Part shown: positions 49,298 through 57,560 of the stretch, in pieces | How positions within the stretch are numbered: position 1 is the first letter of the stretch | Layout of the letters: each line of letters starts with the position of its first letter | Assembly: GCF_039545455.1 (NCBI RefSeq) | Contig: NZ_CP154467.1 | Span: forward strand, 1,792,501-1,856,500 | Length of the DNA stretch: 64,000 bases | Source: Brucella sp. BE17 | GTDB lineage: Bacteria > Pseudomonadota > Alphaproteobacteria > Rhizobiales > Rhizobiaceae | Direction of reading: 5' to 3' | Position numbers and translations under genes: made by a program | The notes under the pieces: generated by a model | Database searches by the model: none | What the model saw: the letters and a program-made list of their open reading frames with translations, nothing else | Told to the model about the DNA's origin: nothing

Positions 49298-50326
49298 TTA
49301 CAATGCGGGCAGACGTCCTAGCGGAATAAAGCCTGCTCTGGCCTTGCCTTTTCGAACGGCAATCTCCATCACGGGATTGCCGTTTTCGTCTTTTGGCATA
49401 GCATTCAGCGCAAAAAGCACCGTAGCGATATTACTACCTTGCTCGGGGAAAATAATCTGACCCGCCTGCGCAAGCGATTGCGGATTAACCAACGTCAGCT
49501 TGACGTCAGCATCGATCTGTCCCTCTTCATCGATGGAAAATGGACCCGCAACTGAAACCATGGCCCCCGTTGGCAACGACAGAAAGGCCTGAAGAATCGT
49601 TCCCTGATGGCCGCGAAGCCGGTCGCGAAAATTGTCCGGTCCCGGTGCCAGAAGTGTTGCGGCGTTTTCGAGTTCAATATCGGCAAGCCCGTCGACCTCA
49701 GGGCTTTTTGCATTACCTATTACTGACGGCGCAAGCTTGAATCCGGCGAAACGGCCACTCAATTCCAATGCTTCACCCACCGCACTCATGTTGAAATTCA
49801 TCTGCTCAAGACCGCCCAAAGACTCGCTCGCCGTCGGTTCGGTGCGGCGGCTGATCAAGACATCATGTGCGGCAAGCTCGATCTCTTTCGGAAATGGTCG
49901 TGCCAGTCGTGTATTGGAAGTGAAGCTGCTCCAGTCAACCTGAAGCGGCGTCAGGCCCGGAAACTCCACAAAGGCTGGTCCGGTCAAGGCGTTGCGCAAC
50001 GAATAGGGCGCATAAACCGGAGCGCCGGAAGTAAACCTCCCCGCACGAAAGGCCATGCCCGCACTTGGTCTTTGCCATGAAATGCTGTCGCAAATAACAT
50101 TAACGCGGACCGGATAACCTCCGGTGCGTAAATCCTCACAACGAACACCGATGCCCTGTGCAGCCAGTTTAGCCATATCGGCCCGCGCACGGGTTTCGAC
50201 CCGCCCGGCAACGTAGAACCAGCCAACCGTGTAGATTACAGCAAAAATAACGAGAAAAAGCGCAAACACGACGCGGCGGCGGGTTTTCCTGCTGCCCGCT
50301 CCAATATGTGCCTCGGATTGCATCAT
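49298..50326 (-). CDS. DUF2125 family membrane-anchored protein
   Basis: Encodes 342 residues (or 341 from the second of two tandem ATGs). One N-terminal membrane anchor (about 18-40) precedes a long periplasmic beta-rich domain with DUF2125 features: two conserved Cys pairs (VRCEDLRTGGYPVRVNVICDS), FTSGAPVYAPYSLR, FPGLTPLQVDWSS. Related in outline to AsmA/YdgA-like proteins of the envelope. Function unknown. Confidence 0.88.
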   Translation of the reverse strand: MMQSEAHIGAGSRKTRRRVVFALFLVIFAVIYTVGWFYVAGRVETRARADMAKLAAQGIGVRCEDLRTGGYPVRVNVICDSISWQRPSAGMAFRAGRFTSGAPVYAPYSLRNALTGPAFVEFPGLTPLQVDWSSFTSNTRLARPFPKEIELAAHDVLISRRTEPTASESLGGLEQMNFNMSAVGEALELSGRFAGFKLAPSVIGNAKSPEVDGLADIELENAATLLAPGPDNFRDRLRGHQGTILQAFLSLPTGAMVSVAGPFSIDEEGQIDADVKLTLVNPQSLAQAGQIIFPEQGSNIATVLFALNAMPKDENGNPVMEIAVRKGKARAGFIPLGRLPAL

Positions 50327-50533
50327 CCAAAAAACCTTGTCATTTCAGAATATTGAATGCGTATAGCGGGAAGTCATACGTCAGCGTAGTGTCTTCATCC
50401 CGCTGCCCCATCTTCAGTGGTAGTTCCAATATGGCAAGATTGTGTCTTGGTGAAGTCGTGCCGTCAAAAAATGCGGGATATTTATGAATTAATAATGGTA
50501 ATCAAAAAGCATGTGACAAATATTAAGAACACT

Positions 50534-51109
50534 ATGATCATAAAGCAAAATGAAACGCGCAGGAACGATTTCTGGGTTTTCGGATATGGCTCCCTAATGT
50601 GGCGACCGGGTTTCGCACATGTGGAGACTGTTCGTGCCCGGCTGCACGGCTTTCGACGCAGCCTGTGTATTTATTCGCATGTGCATCGCGGCACGCCTGA
50701 CTGCCCTGGCCTTGTGCTCGGTCTCGACGCGGGTGGGTCTTGCCTTGGCATGGCGTTTCGGGTTCCCGGCGACATGACGGATGAAGTTATGCTCTATCTG
50801 CGGGAACGCGAAATGTCGACGAATGTCTATCATGAAAAGCAACTGCGTCTACGCCTTGCCGACGGTCGCGAGGTCAAGGCCGTCACCTATGTGGCCGACC
50901 GCCGCCACGTGCAATACGCAGGATCGCTTACAACGGAGGATGCCGCATCCATCGTCGCGGCGGCCCATGGCGAAGCCGGTGCCAATTGTGATTATGTCAC
51001 CAATACCTTGACGCATCTGCGCCAGATGCGCGTGCGCGATCTTGCGCTTGAGAATATTGGCGAACTAATACTCAAAAAAGCTGGCCAGTCCGCTTCCGGT
51101 TCAATCTGA
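50534..51109 (+). CDS. chaC: Gamma-glutamylcyclotransferase, ChaC-like
   Basis: Encodes about 191 residues from [12 protein letters not shown]. The BtrG/GGCT fold begins [16 protein letters not shown]; the catalytic Glu lies in [14 protein letters not shown]. ChaC enzymes split glutathione into 5-oxoproline and Cys-Gly. The frame is open from 50417 and no ribosome-binding site identifies the start; the 100 bp upstream are AT-rich. Family assignment is firm; the substrate (glutathione) is from homology. Confidence 0.9.
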   Translation: MIIKQNETRRNDFWVFGYGSLMWRPGFAHVETVRARLHGFRRSLCIYSHVHRGTPDCPGLVLGLDAGGSCLGMAFRVPGDMTDEVMLYLREREMSTNVYHEKQLRLRLADGREVKAVTYVADRRHVQYAGSLTTEDAASIVAAAHGEAGANCDYVTNTLTHLRQMRVRDLALENIGELILKKAGQSASGSI

Positions 51110-51191
51110 GATCAAGAACTGGCTTTCCGCCTCTTGTTCTTGTCCAAATGAAGCTTTACATCTCGGCCATTCGGCAAGGAGACAGTTACTT

Positions 51192-51482
51192 ATGATCGCA
51201 TTATTCCGCACCATTGATCTGGCGCTTAATATCTACACGTGGATCATTATTGCCAGCGCCATTTTTTCGTGGCTCTATGCGTTCAATGTGGTGAATTCTG
51301 GCAACCGTTTTGTGGCCTCCGTTGGTGAATTTCTCTATAAGGTCACGGAGCCGGTTTTGCGCCCGATCCGCAATCTGTTGCCTGATCTCGGCGGCATCGA
51401 TATTTCCCCGATCATTCTGTTGCTGCTTATTTTCTTCATCCGCCAGTTCATGTGGACGACGCTGCTGCCGCTCTTTCTCTGA
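51192..51482 (+). CDS. yggT: YggT family membrane protein
   Basis: Encodes 96 residues with AAGGAG before the ATG. Two hydrophobic segments (about 8-33 and 72-92) flank the conserved [24 protein letters not shown], the YggT signature. Inner-membrane protein of unclear role, linked in various bacteria to osmotic tolerance or cell division. A bidirectional terminator separates it from ppa. Confidence 0.92.
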   Translation: MIALFRTIDLALNIYTWIIIASAIFSWLYAFNVVNSGNRFVASVGEFLYKVTEPVLRPIRNLLPDLGGIDISPIILLLLIFFIRQFMWTTLLPLFL

Positions 51483-51506
51483 AAAATCCATACTTGCACT
51501 TTAAAT

Positions 51507-51541
51507 ACAAAAGCGCCCGGCAGATCACCGGGCGCTTTTGT
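51507..51541. terminator. Bidirectional rho-independent terminator between yggT and ppa
   Basis: AAAAGCGCCCGG / CCGGGCGCTTTT arms (51509-51539) around CAGATCA, with T-runs on both strands. It ends both convergent genes. Confidence 0.92.
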
Positions 51542-51564
51542 TTGATACGATATCGATTAGACGA

Positions 51565-52095
51565 TTACTTACCCTTGGCGCGTTCAATCGCTTCCACGAT
51601 GAACTTGCGCGCGTAATCTTCATCACCCCAGTCGCCGATCTTGACCCACTTGCCGGGCTCCAGATCCTTGTAGTGCTCGAAGAAATGCGCAATCTGCTTG
51701 AGGGTGATTTCCGGAAGATCCGAATAATCATGGACCTTTTCATAACGCTGCGTCAGATGCGGTGACGGAACGGCAATGATCTTCTCGTCCTTGCCGGAAT
51801 TGTCTTCCATGACCAGAACGCCAATCGGGCGAACATTGATCACGCAACCCGGGATCAGTGGACGCGTATTGCAAACCAGCACATCAATCGGATCGCCATC
51901 TTCCGAAAGCGTATGCGGGACAAAGCCGTAATTGCCCGGATAGGTCATCGGCGTGTAGAGGAAGCGATCGACGATCAGTGCGCCGGCACCCTTGTCCATC
52001 TCGTACTTGATCGGCTGTCCGCCAACTGGCACTTCGATAATAACGTTGACGTCTTCAGGCGGATTGGATCCGATGGAAATGGCATCAATATTCAT
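51565..52095 (-). CDS. ppa: Inorganic pyrophosphatase (family I)
   Basis: Encodes 176 residues. Hydrolyses PPi to phosphate and so drives biosynthetic reactions. The family signature DGDPIDVLV supplies metal-binding Asp residues; VGFVPHTL-like [12 protein letters not shown] and [16 protein letters not shown] are conserved. Cytosolic, metal-dependent. Single-gene unit. Confidence 0.97.
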   Translation of the reverse strand: MNIDAISIGSNPPEDVNVIIEVPVGGQPIKYEMDKGAGALIVDRFLYTPMTYPGNYGFVPHTLSEDGDPIDVLVCNTRPLIPGCVINVRPIGVLVMEDNSGKDEKIIAVPSPHLTQRYEKVHDYSDLPEITLKQIAHFFEHYKDLEPGKWVKIGDWGDEDYARKFIVEAIERAKGK

Positions 52096-52220
52096 GATGG
52101 GTCCTTTCGTGTCGCGCTCTGATAACGGGTTTCATGCTTGCGTGCAAGAAAAACGAAAGTTGAAGAAAACGCGGCGAATTGTCATGGATGAGTAAAAGCT
52201 GATAAGAGAGATCGAGGCGC

Positions 52221-53015
52221 TTAAGGATCGTAAGCAACACCAAGTTCTTTGAGGCGCGCAATGGCGCTCGCCGGCAGGGGGGGGGCATTGGCGTCGCGGC
52301 TGGCGGCAATCAGCAGCTCGTCGCAGGCTGTCTCCGTTGTTTCAATCAGACGGCGCAGGAATTCTTCCTTTTCCAGTCCCGGCGGAATAGGCGGCAGGAT
52401 ACGGCTGCGGATCGTACCCGGATAGCGCAGAAACTTGCGGCGCGGCCAGTAAAGCCCGGCATTATGTGCAATCGGCAGAACCGGAAGATCGAGTGCCGCA
52501 TAAAGATGGACAATGCCGTATTTATATTGCGGCGGAGCGCCGGGCGAGCGACGCGTTCCTTCAGGATATATAAGGATCTGGCGACCTTCGCTGATCGCCT
52601 TATGCGCGCCTTTGGTAATCGAATTGAGCGCACTGGCACGCGATCCACGATCTACGGGTATCATCTGCATCTTTGCGATATACCAGCCGAACAGGGGAAT
52701 GCGCATCAGTTCGCGTTTCAGGATCAACACTGGATCATCGAGATGCGGCAAGAATGCGTAAGTATCCCACGCCGACTGGTGTTTTGGCGCACATATATAG
52801 GCGCCCTCGGGGATATTCTCGAGCCCCTCGATGACATGGTCTGTCCCTGCGATGTATTTCTGGAGTCCGAGATTGACCCTCGCCCAGAGCTTCGGCACGA
52901 TCCACGCCTTCTTGCGCGGCAAGAGGAAATAAAATGGCGTATAAACGATCATCTGGACAAGCGTGCAGATGTAAAACGCCGCATTGAAGAGAATGGAACG
53001 CAGATAAAGAAGCAT
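52221..53015 (-). CDS. plsC: 1-acyl-sn-glycerol-3-phosphate acyltransferase (PlsC-type)
   Basis: Encodes 264 residues from MLLYLRSILFNAAFYIC; the longer frame adds 15 residues without a ribosome-binding site. Acyltransferase motif I HQSAWD (H-x4-D, about residue 80) and motif III YPEGTR (about 150) are intact, after one N-terminal membrane helix. It adds the second acyl chain to lysophosphatidic acid at the inner membrane; some homologues act on other lysolipids. Lies downstream of ydcF and ftsEX on the same strand. Confidence 0.92.
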   Translation of the reverse strand: MLLYLRSILFNAAFYICTLVQMIVYTPFYFLLPRKKAWIVPKLWARVNLGLQKYIAGTDHVIEGLENIPEGAYICAPKHQSAWDTYAFLPHLDDPVLILKRELMRIPLFGWYIAKMQMIPVDRGSRASALNSITKGAHKAISEGRQILIYPEGTRRSPGAPPQYKYGIVHLYAALDLPVLPIAHNAGLYWPRRKFLRYPGTIRSRILPPIPPGLEKEEFLRRLIETTETACDELLIAASRDANAPPLPASAIARLKELGVAYDP

Positions 53016-53128
53016 CGGTGAGGCGAAATCCCGGCTGGTACATTTAAGCCAAAAGCGCACAATGGCTGTTAGTTGGAATACGGCAAAAACCGTCGAAGCG
53101 AAAGCGCTATTCTATGTTCTCAGCTAAA

Positions 53129-53170
53129 GCATGTCTCGCAAAAGTTGGAAACGGTTCGGGAAGACATGCT
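53129..53170. repeat. Intergenic palindromic repeat, AGCATGTCT...AGACATGCT
   Basis: Ends AGCATGTCT and AGACATGCT are perfect 9-bp inverted repeats around GCAAAAGTTGGAAACGGTTCGGGA. The half AGCATGTCTCxCAAAA recurs at 58809 in this window, so it is a family. Located between ydcF and plsC. Confidence 0.7.
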
Positions 53171-53220
53171 ATGAATCCCGATACTTTTTTGAAAAAACAC
53201 CGCAAGCATTCCCACTCGGC

Positions 53221-53850
53221 TCAGATATCGCCGTTGCGCGATAGGTTGCGACCGAAAATTTCAGCACCGCCAACCCGAACGATTGCGCCCAGATATTTCA
53301 CATACTCCACGAAGAGAACGCGCAGCGTGTCGCTTTCCGCCACCCAGCCCTGATCCCTGCGTTCGCCGTTCACCACAGGATAGGGCACGAATTCAACATC
53401 CTTCATGCGATAGGACATTTCAAGAATGCTGCGCGGAATATGATAGTTGTTCGTCACCACGATCACTCGACTGTAATCATTGCTGCGTATCCAGCGCTCG
53501 CTCTCCTCGGCATTACCGGCCGTATTAAGGGCCGAACGGTCGAGATCGACACAACAGTCGAACAAGCTGGGCTCGGCATGGGTCGCACGCTGCAGCATTT
53601 TTTCATTGGTCGAAGGATGAACGCCGCTGATCAGCAGACGCTTGCCGCGCTGCAACTTCAGCAGATCGACTGCCGCCTGAATACGCGCCTGACCGCCAGT
53701 CAAAACGACAATTGCGTCTGCGGGTGCATCGCTTACTGGCGGTGCCATGCGCGAAACCCATTCTCCAAAGGCCACGAACCCCGCAACAAACGTCACCAGC
53801 AGGACGAAGAGCACGATTGAAACAGGTTGAAAACGTTTGAGAATACGCAT
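53221..53850 (-). CDS. YdcF family (DUF218) membrane-anchored protein
   Basis: About 209 residues from MRILKRFQPVSIVLFVLLVT. The open frame reaches 54120, where an ATG overlaps the ftsX stop (ATGA), but the added 90 residues look non-coding (Arg/Asn-rich, no structure) and a GC hairpin lies inside them, so I prefer the start just before the membrane anchor. DUF218 features: DAIVVLTGGQARIQAAVDLL, RLLISGVHPSTNE, VIVVTNNYHIPRS. ElyC/SanA-type relatives act in envelope biogenesis. Conserved after ftsEX in this order. Confidence 0.82.
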   Translation of the reverse strand: MRILKRFQPVSIVLFVLLVTFVAGFVAFGEWVSRMAPPVSDAPADAIVVLTGGQARIQAAVDLLKLQRGKRLLISGVHPSTNEKMLQRATHAEPSLFDCCVDLDRSALNTAGNAEESERWIRSNDYSRVIVVTNNYHIPRSILEMSYRMKDVEFVPYPVVNGERRDQGWVAESDTLRVLFVEYVKYLGAIVRVGGAEIFGRNLSRNGDI

Positions 53851-54006
53851 GATCAATGACCACAGGAATTGACACGGTACAAGCAACACTGAGGAAGGCG
53901 AGACCACAGCATGTCGGGGGCGCCGAATGGCACCTGCCTGCAGGCCATATAAAATCCGCTCTTCAGCCACGCCATTATCGCCTGTCCCGTATCCGCGGTT
54001 CATAAT

Positions 54007-54023
54007 ACGCGCGAATCGCGCGT
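54007..54023. terminator. GC hairpin after ftsX
   Basis: ACGCGCG-AAT-CGCGCGT, a 7-bp stem with a 3-nt loop, followed on the minus strand by ATTATG. It lies about 95 bp past the ftsX stop and may be a weak terminator or mRNA 3' structure. Confidence 0.35.
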
Positions 54024-54116
54024 TATTACCGTTCTCATGATAGACACGATTAGGGCGAGAACTCGAAAAATCTGTTACAATACGCAACGCGCGAAGCTTG
54101 ATGGGCAAAAAAACAG

Positions 54117-55154
54117 TCATTTGGGTCCCATCCCATCCCCCATCCCCGGGCCATCTATGGTTGCGAGCTGGCGTACAACAGTCAGCCGACTGGTCAACAT
54201 TGTAAGAACGCTGACCAGAATGATGATTGCCGCAGCACCCAGATAACCATCACCCCCGATGGAGAAATTACCAAACATCGCAGCCGCCTGATCGCCCTCC
54301 GGGGTCGCCATATGATAGGACGCCCACCACGAGAAGATAAGGAAGACCAGCATCGCGGCGGCACCGCCGAAGAGCGCGCCTTTAAGTGCTGTGCGAAAGA
54401 AATGCCATTCAAATTCGCGCGCCACCAGCCTTGGTTCTGCGCCGATAAAATGCAGAACCTCGATTATGTGGCTGTTTCCCGACATAGCTCCTCGCGTGGC
54501 GAAGATGACAGTCAGCACGGTGGCCGCGATGACCAGCGCCAGCACAGCGGTTCCCACCAGAACCGTAGTATGAGCCATCGATACCAAACGGTCCACCCAG
54601 GTGCGGTGATCATCAAAGCTCGCGCTTGCGATGGCACGTGTCAGTTCCGCTCGCATGGTTTCGAAATCAGGTGGTGCATTCTCATCGATCGTCACCAGGA
54701 CCAGGCGCGGCACCGGCAGTTCGTCGATATCAAGACCAGTTCCAAGCCATGGCTCCAGAAGGCGAGCCGTGGCACCCTTGTCGACAATGCTCGTGCTCTT
54801 GACGCCCGCAAAACCGCGCGCAATCTCACTCGCCTGCTGCAAGGCCTGCTCCATATCCTGTCCATCGACAGGGCGGATCTGGATGGTTGCCTCACGCGCA
54901 ATCTGGCTTTGCCATGCATCTGCCGAGGCGCGGACCAGCGTTACGCCACCCATGGTGAGGCAGGCAAGGAAGGTCATGATCGCAATGACGATAACCAGCG
55001 CGCTTCCCGTAACACTTCCATCCGGCACGATTGAGCTTGGCCGGTTGCGTTGCCGGCGTTTGCCAACCCGAACCAGAACCATATCCTGAAAATCATCAAG
55101 ACGGACTTTCAGATCCTCCTGAATTCTGCGCCATTGATTACGAAGGTCAGTCAT
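54117..55154 (-). CDS. ftsX: Cell division protein FtsX
   Basis: Encodes 345 residues. Membrane partner of FtsE; the pair transmits a signal from the divisome to periplasmic peptidoglycan hydrolases. Topology: cytoplasmic basic N-terminus, helix 1 (about 52-75), a periplasmic extracellular domain (about 76-185), then three helices (VLVGTAVLALVIAATVLTVIFA; GALFGGAAAMLVFLIFSWW; AAAIIILVSVLTMLTSR). Starts 8 bp inside the end of ftsE, so translation is coupled. The M23 enzyme at the window start is a possible partner type, but the link is inference. Confidence 0.94.
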   Translation of the reverse strand: MTDLRNQWRRIQEDLKVRLDDFQDMVLVRVGKRRQRNRPSSIVPDGSVTGSALVIVIAIMTFLACLTMGGVTLVRASADAWQSQIAREATIQIRPVDGQDMEQALQQASEIARGFAGVKSTSIVDKGATARLLEPWLGTGLDIDELPVPRLVLVTIDENAPPDFETMRAELTRAIASASFDDHRTWVDRLVSMAHTTVLVGTAVLALVIAATVLTVIFATRGAMSGNSHIIEVLHFIGAEPRLVAREFEWHFFRTALKGALFGGAAAMLVFLIFSWWASYHMATPEGDQAAAMFGNFSIGGDGYLGAAAIIILVSVLTMLTSRLTVVRQLATIDGPGMGDGMGPK

Positions 55155-55806
55155 AGATATCGAGCCGCCCGTGCTCCAGAATCATGCGCCGCGCATTGAC
55201 CTGATCCATGAGGGAAAGGTCATGCGTTGCGATAATGACGGCTGTGCCGGAGCGGTTCAGCTCCGTGAACAGGCGCAACAGACGCTTGGCAAGCGGCGGA
55301 TCGACATTGCCGGTCGGCTCGTCAGCCAGGAGCAGCTCGGGCTGATCGATCAGCGCGCGAGCAATAGCAGCACGCTGTTTTTCACCACCTGAAAGAACCG
55401 GCGGCAGAACCCGCATACGATCGCCGAGGCCAACCCAGTGCAAAAGCTCTTCCACCTCATGGCGATAAGTTGCCTCTTCCTTGCCGCGCACTCGCAGCGG
55501 AAGCGCGACATTCTCATAAGTCGTCATATGATCGAGCAGGCGAAAGTCCTGAAACACGATGCCGATACGACGGCGCATTAACGGAATATCCTTGTGATCA
55601 AGCCGTGCAACATCGCGACCGAAGACGTTGATCAGTCCCCGCGTCGGCTTCAACGCCATAAAAAGAAGACGCATGAGCGAGGTCTTGCCTGCGCCGGATG
55701 GACCGGTCAGGAATTGGAACGAACGCGGCGGTATATGAAAACTGACATCCCGCAGGATTTCAGGCCCCATTCCATATCTCAGGCCGACATTCTCGAAGCG
55801 TATCAC
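55147..55806 (-). CDS. ftsE: Cell division ATP-binding protein FtsE
   Basis: Encodes 219 residues from a GTG start giving the usual rhizobial N-terminus (M)IRFENVGLRYGMG; an ATG 11 codons upstream is possible but not family-like. ABC ATPase with Walker A TGPSGAGKTS (about residue 35), Q-loop FQDFRLLDHM, signature LSGGEKQR, Walker B LLLADEPTG and H-loop ATHD. Forms FtsEX with ftsX. A consensus CtrA box lies about 83 bp upstream, so cell-cycle control is likely. Confidence 0.95.
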   Translation of the reverse strand: MIRFENVGLRYGMGPEILRDVSFHIPPRSFQFLTGPSGAGKTSLMRLLFMALKPTRGLINVFGRDVARLDHKDIPLMRRRIGIVFQDFRLLDHMTTYENVALPLRVRGKEEATYRHEVEELLHWVGLGDRMRVLPPVLSGGEKQRAAIARALIDQPELLLADEPTGNVDPPLAKRLLRLFTELNRSGTAVIIATHDLSLMDQVNARRMILEHGRLDIYD

Positions 55807-55888
55807 CGGTGTATTTCTCTTTAAGGTGTGTCCGCGCAAAGCATTCGCGGGTCATATCGATTATGAAATCGACCTTTACCCTCGATGG

Positions 55889-55903
55889 TTAACGTCGCGT
55901 TAA
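55889..55903 (-). promoter_or_regulatory. Consensus CtrA-binding box upstream of ftsE
   Basis: TTAA-CGTCGCG-TTAA, exactly TTAA-N7-TTAA; on the minus strand it reads TTAACGCGACGTTAACC, matching the longer TTAA-N7-TTAAC form. It is 83 bp upstream of the ftsE start, within reach of its promoter. Confidence 0.72.
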
Positions 55904-55924
55904 ATTCGCCCAGTTATACCCTTA

Positions 55925-55954
55925 AAATATACAATTTCCGCCGAAATACGGCGG
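55925..55954 (-). terminator. Possible terminator of the small lipoprotein gene
   Basis: CCGCCG-AAATA-CGGCGG (55938-55954) followed on the minus strand by AAATTGTATATTTT, 37 bp past the lipoprotein stop. It also separates that gene from the CtrA box and ftsE. Confidence 0.55.
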
Positions 55955-55990
55955 TCCCACAAACCGTTGATGCATTATGCAACCAAGAGG

Positions 55991-56263
55991 CTACTGCCAG
56001 CAGCCGAGATTGCGACCCTTGAGATTATGGGCATCAATATCAACGACCAGCCGAGGATCAGCGCGCATGAGAGCAAGCGTTGTTCTTTGCTTGAGATCGA
56101 TCTTTTCCCATCCCGCACATTGCGTCGGCATCGGTGTCGTATCGATCGTGACCTTTTCCGTCCAGGCCGTCGCAGCACATCCAGAAAGAACGACTGCAAG
56201 CGGAACGCCGATGATGGCGCGCAGCAAAAAATCTGACGCGCTCAATTGGAAAGGAGGCCTCAT
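55991..56263 (-). CDS. Small lipoprotein with phage-lysis-accessory-like motif
   Basis: Encodes 90 residues from ATG at 56263; the frame opens further up only through a TTG codon. Lipoprotein signal ending VVLSGC (about residue 29). The mature part has a conserved-looking CAGWEKIDLKQRTTLALM segment and ends DIDAHNLKGRNLGCWQ. The spacing C-x-G-W ... HN-x2-G-x3-C-W resembles small proteins found in lysis modules of phages of Rhizobiales, but many chromosomal copies exist with no prophage. Two Cys may form a disulfide. Function unknown. Minus strand upstream of ftsE. Confidence 0.72.
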   Translation of the reverse strand: MRPPFQLSASDFLLRAIIGVPLAVVLSGCAATAWTEKVTIDTTPMPTQCAGWEKIDLKQRTTLALMRADPRLVVDIDAHNLKGRNLGCWQ

Positions 56264-56683
56264 ATAAAACCACTTATTCAAGCCGCGAACTCCCTGTCAT
56301 GAAACACTGCCAAGATAAACGCAGAGTGCCGTTTGGTCACGCAAAGGCGTATGGCGCCTTGACGCGGCAGTTACACTTATAACGTGTCTGGGGCCATGGC
56401 TGCAATATCAACACAGCCAAATCTGAAACGGATTTATGGATAGACGGTGAGGGAAACCTCCCCCTTTTCCTTGCTCGTTTAAAAGTGCCATCAGAATTTT
56501 AAGAAATTTCTCTAATATAATATAAATTACAGCTCGTTTTCGACTCTGGAAAAATATAATTATGAAGTCAAGACGAAATAAGAACAGTTAAAATCGCATT
56601 GATGAAAGAAACGTGCACAGATATAGTTATTTTGATATGATTCGCATACAAGCATTTTCACTACACCAAGCGTGGGGATTTAC
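56264..56683. other. 420-bp AT-rich region upstream of the aquaporin gene
   Basis: No gene seen. The first part carries the lipoprotein promoter (minus). From about 56480 to 56680 the DNA is strikingly AT-rich (for example TCTAATATAATATAAATTAC) compared with the neighbouring genes. That suits a promoter or a binding site for a nucleoid protein. I could not define a single -35/-10 pair. Confidence 0.5.
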
Positions 56684-57388
56684 ATGTTGAACAAACTATC
56701 TGCTGAGTTTTTCGGCACTTTCTGGCTCGTGTTTGGCGGCTGCGGCAGCGCTGTCCTTGCGGCCGCATTTCCTGATCTTGGCATCGGTTTCGTTGGTGTG
56801 TCCCTGGCCTTTGGTCTCACAGTCCTGACCATGGCCTATGCTGTCGGCGGCATTTCCGGTGGACATTTTAATCCAGCGGTTTCGTTGGGTCTTCTCATCG
56901 GTGGTCGCTTTCCGGCAAAGGATTTGATCCCTTATTGGATTGCTCAGGTCCTCGGCGCCATTGCCGCAGCCGCCGTCCTCTACCTGATCGCCTCGGGCAA
57001 GACAGGCTTCACGGCTGGGGGCTTTGCGTCGAACGGTTATGGCGAATTGTCGCCCAGTGCTGTAGATGGTGTTGGCGGTTATAGCCTGACAGCAGCCTTG
57101 CTGATCGAAGTTGTTCTGACGGCTTTCTTCATCATCATCATTCTGGGATCGACGTCTTCGAGCGCTCCGGCTGGCTTTGCACCAATCGCCATTGGTCTTG
57201 GCCTTACGCTGATCCATCTCGTCTCCATCCCGGTCACCAACACCTCGGTCAATCCGGCCCGCTCCACCGGCGTGGCGCTTTTCGCGGAAACGGCAGCACT
57301 GAGCCAGGTATGGCTGTTCTGGGTTGCTCCACTGATCGGCGCAGCAATTGGCGCAGTCATCTGGAAGGGTCTACTCGGAAAAGACTGA
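56684..57388 (+). CDS. aqpZ: Aquaporin Z
   Basis: Encodes 234 residues from [23 protein letters not shown] channel with six helices and two NPA boxes: HFNPAVSLG (about residue 64) and VNPARSTG (about 188). The arginine of the selectivity filter follows the second NPA; the filter suits a strict water channel (AqpZ-type) rather than GlpF. Close to the Brucella aquaporin by eye, with a few extra residues in the loop [16 protein letters not shown]. Followed by a terminator; upstream an unusually AT-rich leader. Confidence 0.95.
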   Translation: MLNKLSAEFFGTFWLVFGGCGSAVLAAAFPDLGIGFVGVSLAFGLTVLTMAYAVGGISGGHFNPAVSLGLLIGGRFPAKDLIPYWIAQVLGAIAAAAVLYLIASGKTGFTAGGFASNGYGELSPSAVDGVGGYSLTAALLIEVVLTAFFIIIILGSTSSSAPAGFAPIAIGLGLTLIHLVSIPVTNTSVNPARSTGVALFAETAALSQVWLFWVAPLIGAAIGAVIWKGLLGKD

Positions 57389-57406
57389 TCGAATATCAGG
57401 TTCAAA

Positions 57407-57437
57407 CAAAGGCCGGCACAATGCCGGCCTTTGTTCG
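57407..57437 (+). terminator. Rho-independent terminator of aqpZ
   Basis: CAAAGGCCGGCA / TGCCGGCCTTTG palindrome (57407-57433) followed by TTCGTTT, 19 bp past the aqpZ stop. Confidence 0.85.
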
Positions 57438-57560
57438 TTTATACACTTCCAGCGAAAGCCGGTGAAAATAGGGGGGTCCCAGCGACTCCAACAAAGTGCT
57501 TCCAGTCGTTGGAAGGATGGGCTAAGTAACAAAAGTCTTTCCTCTTGATGTTTTTCAGCG

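Noticed and set aside
53851-54120. YdcF start at the ATGA overlap with ftsX
   Set aside because: Would add 90 residues of unstructured Arg/Asn-rich sequence before the membrane anchor and contain a GC hairpin; kept as an alternative in the annotation.
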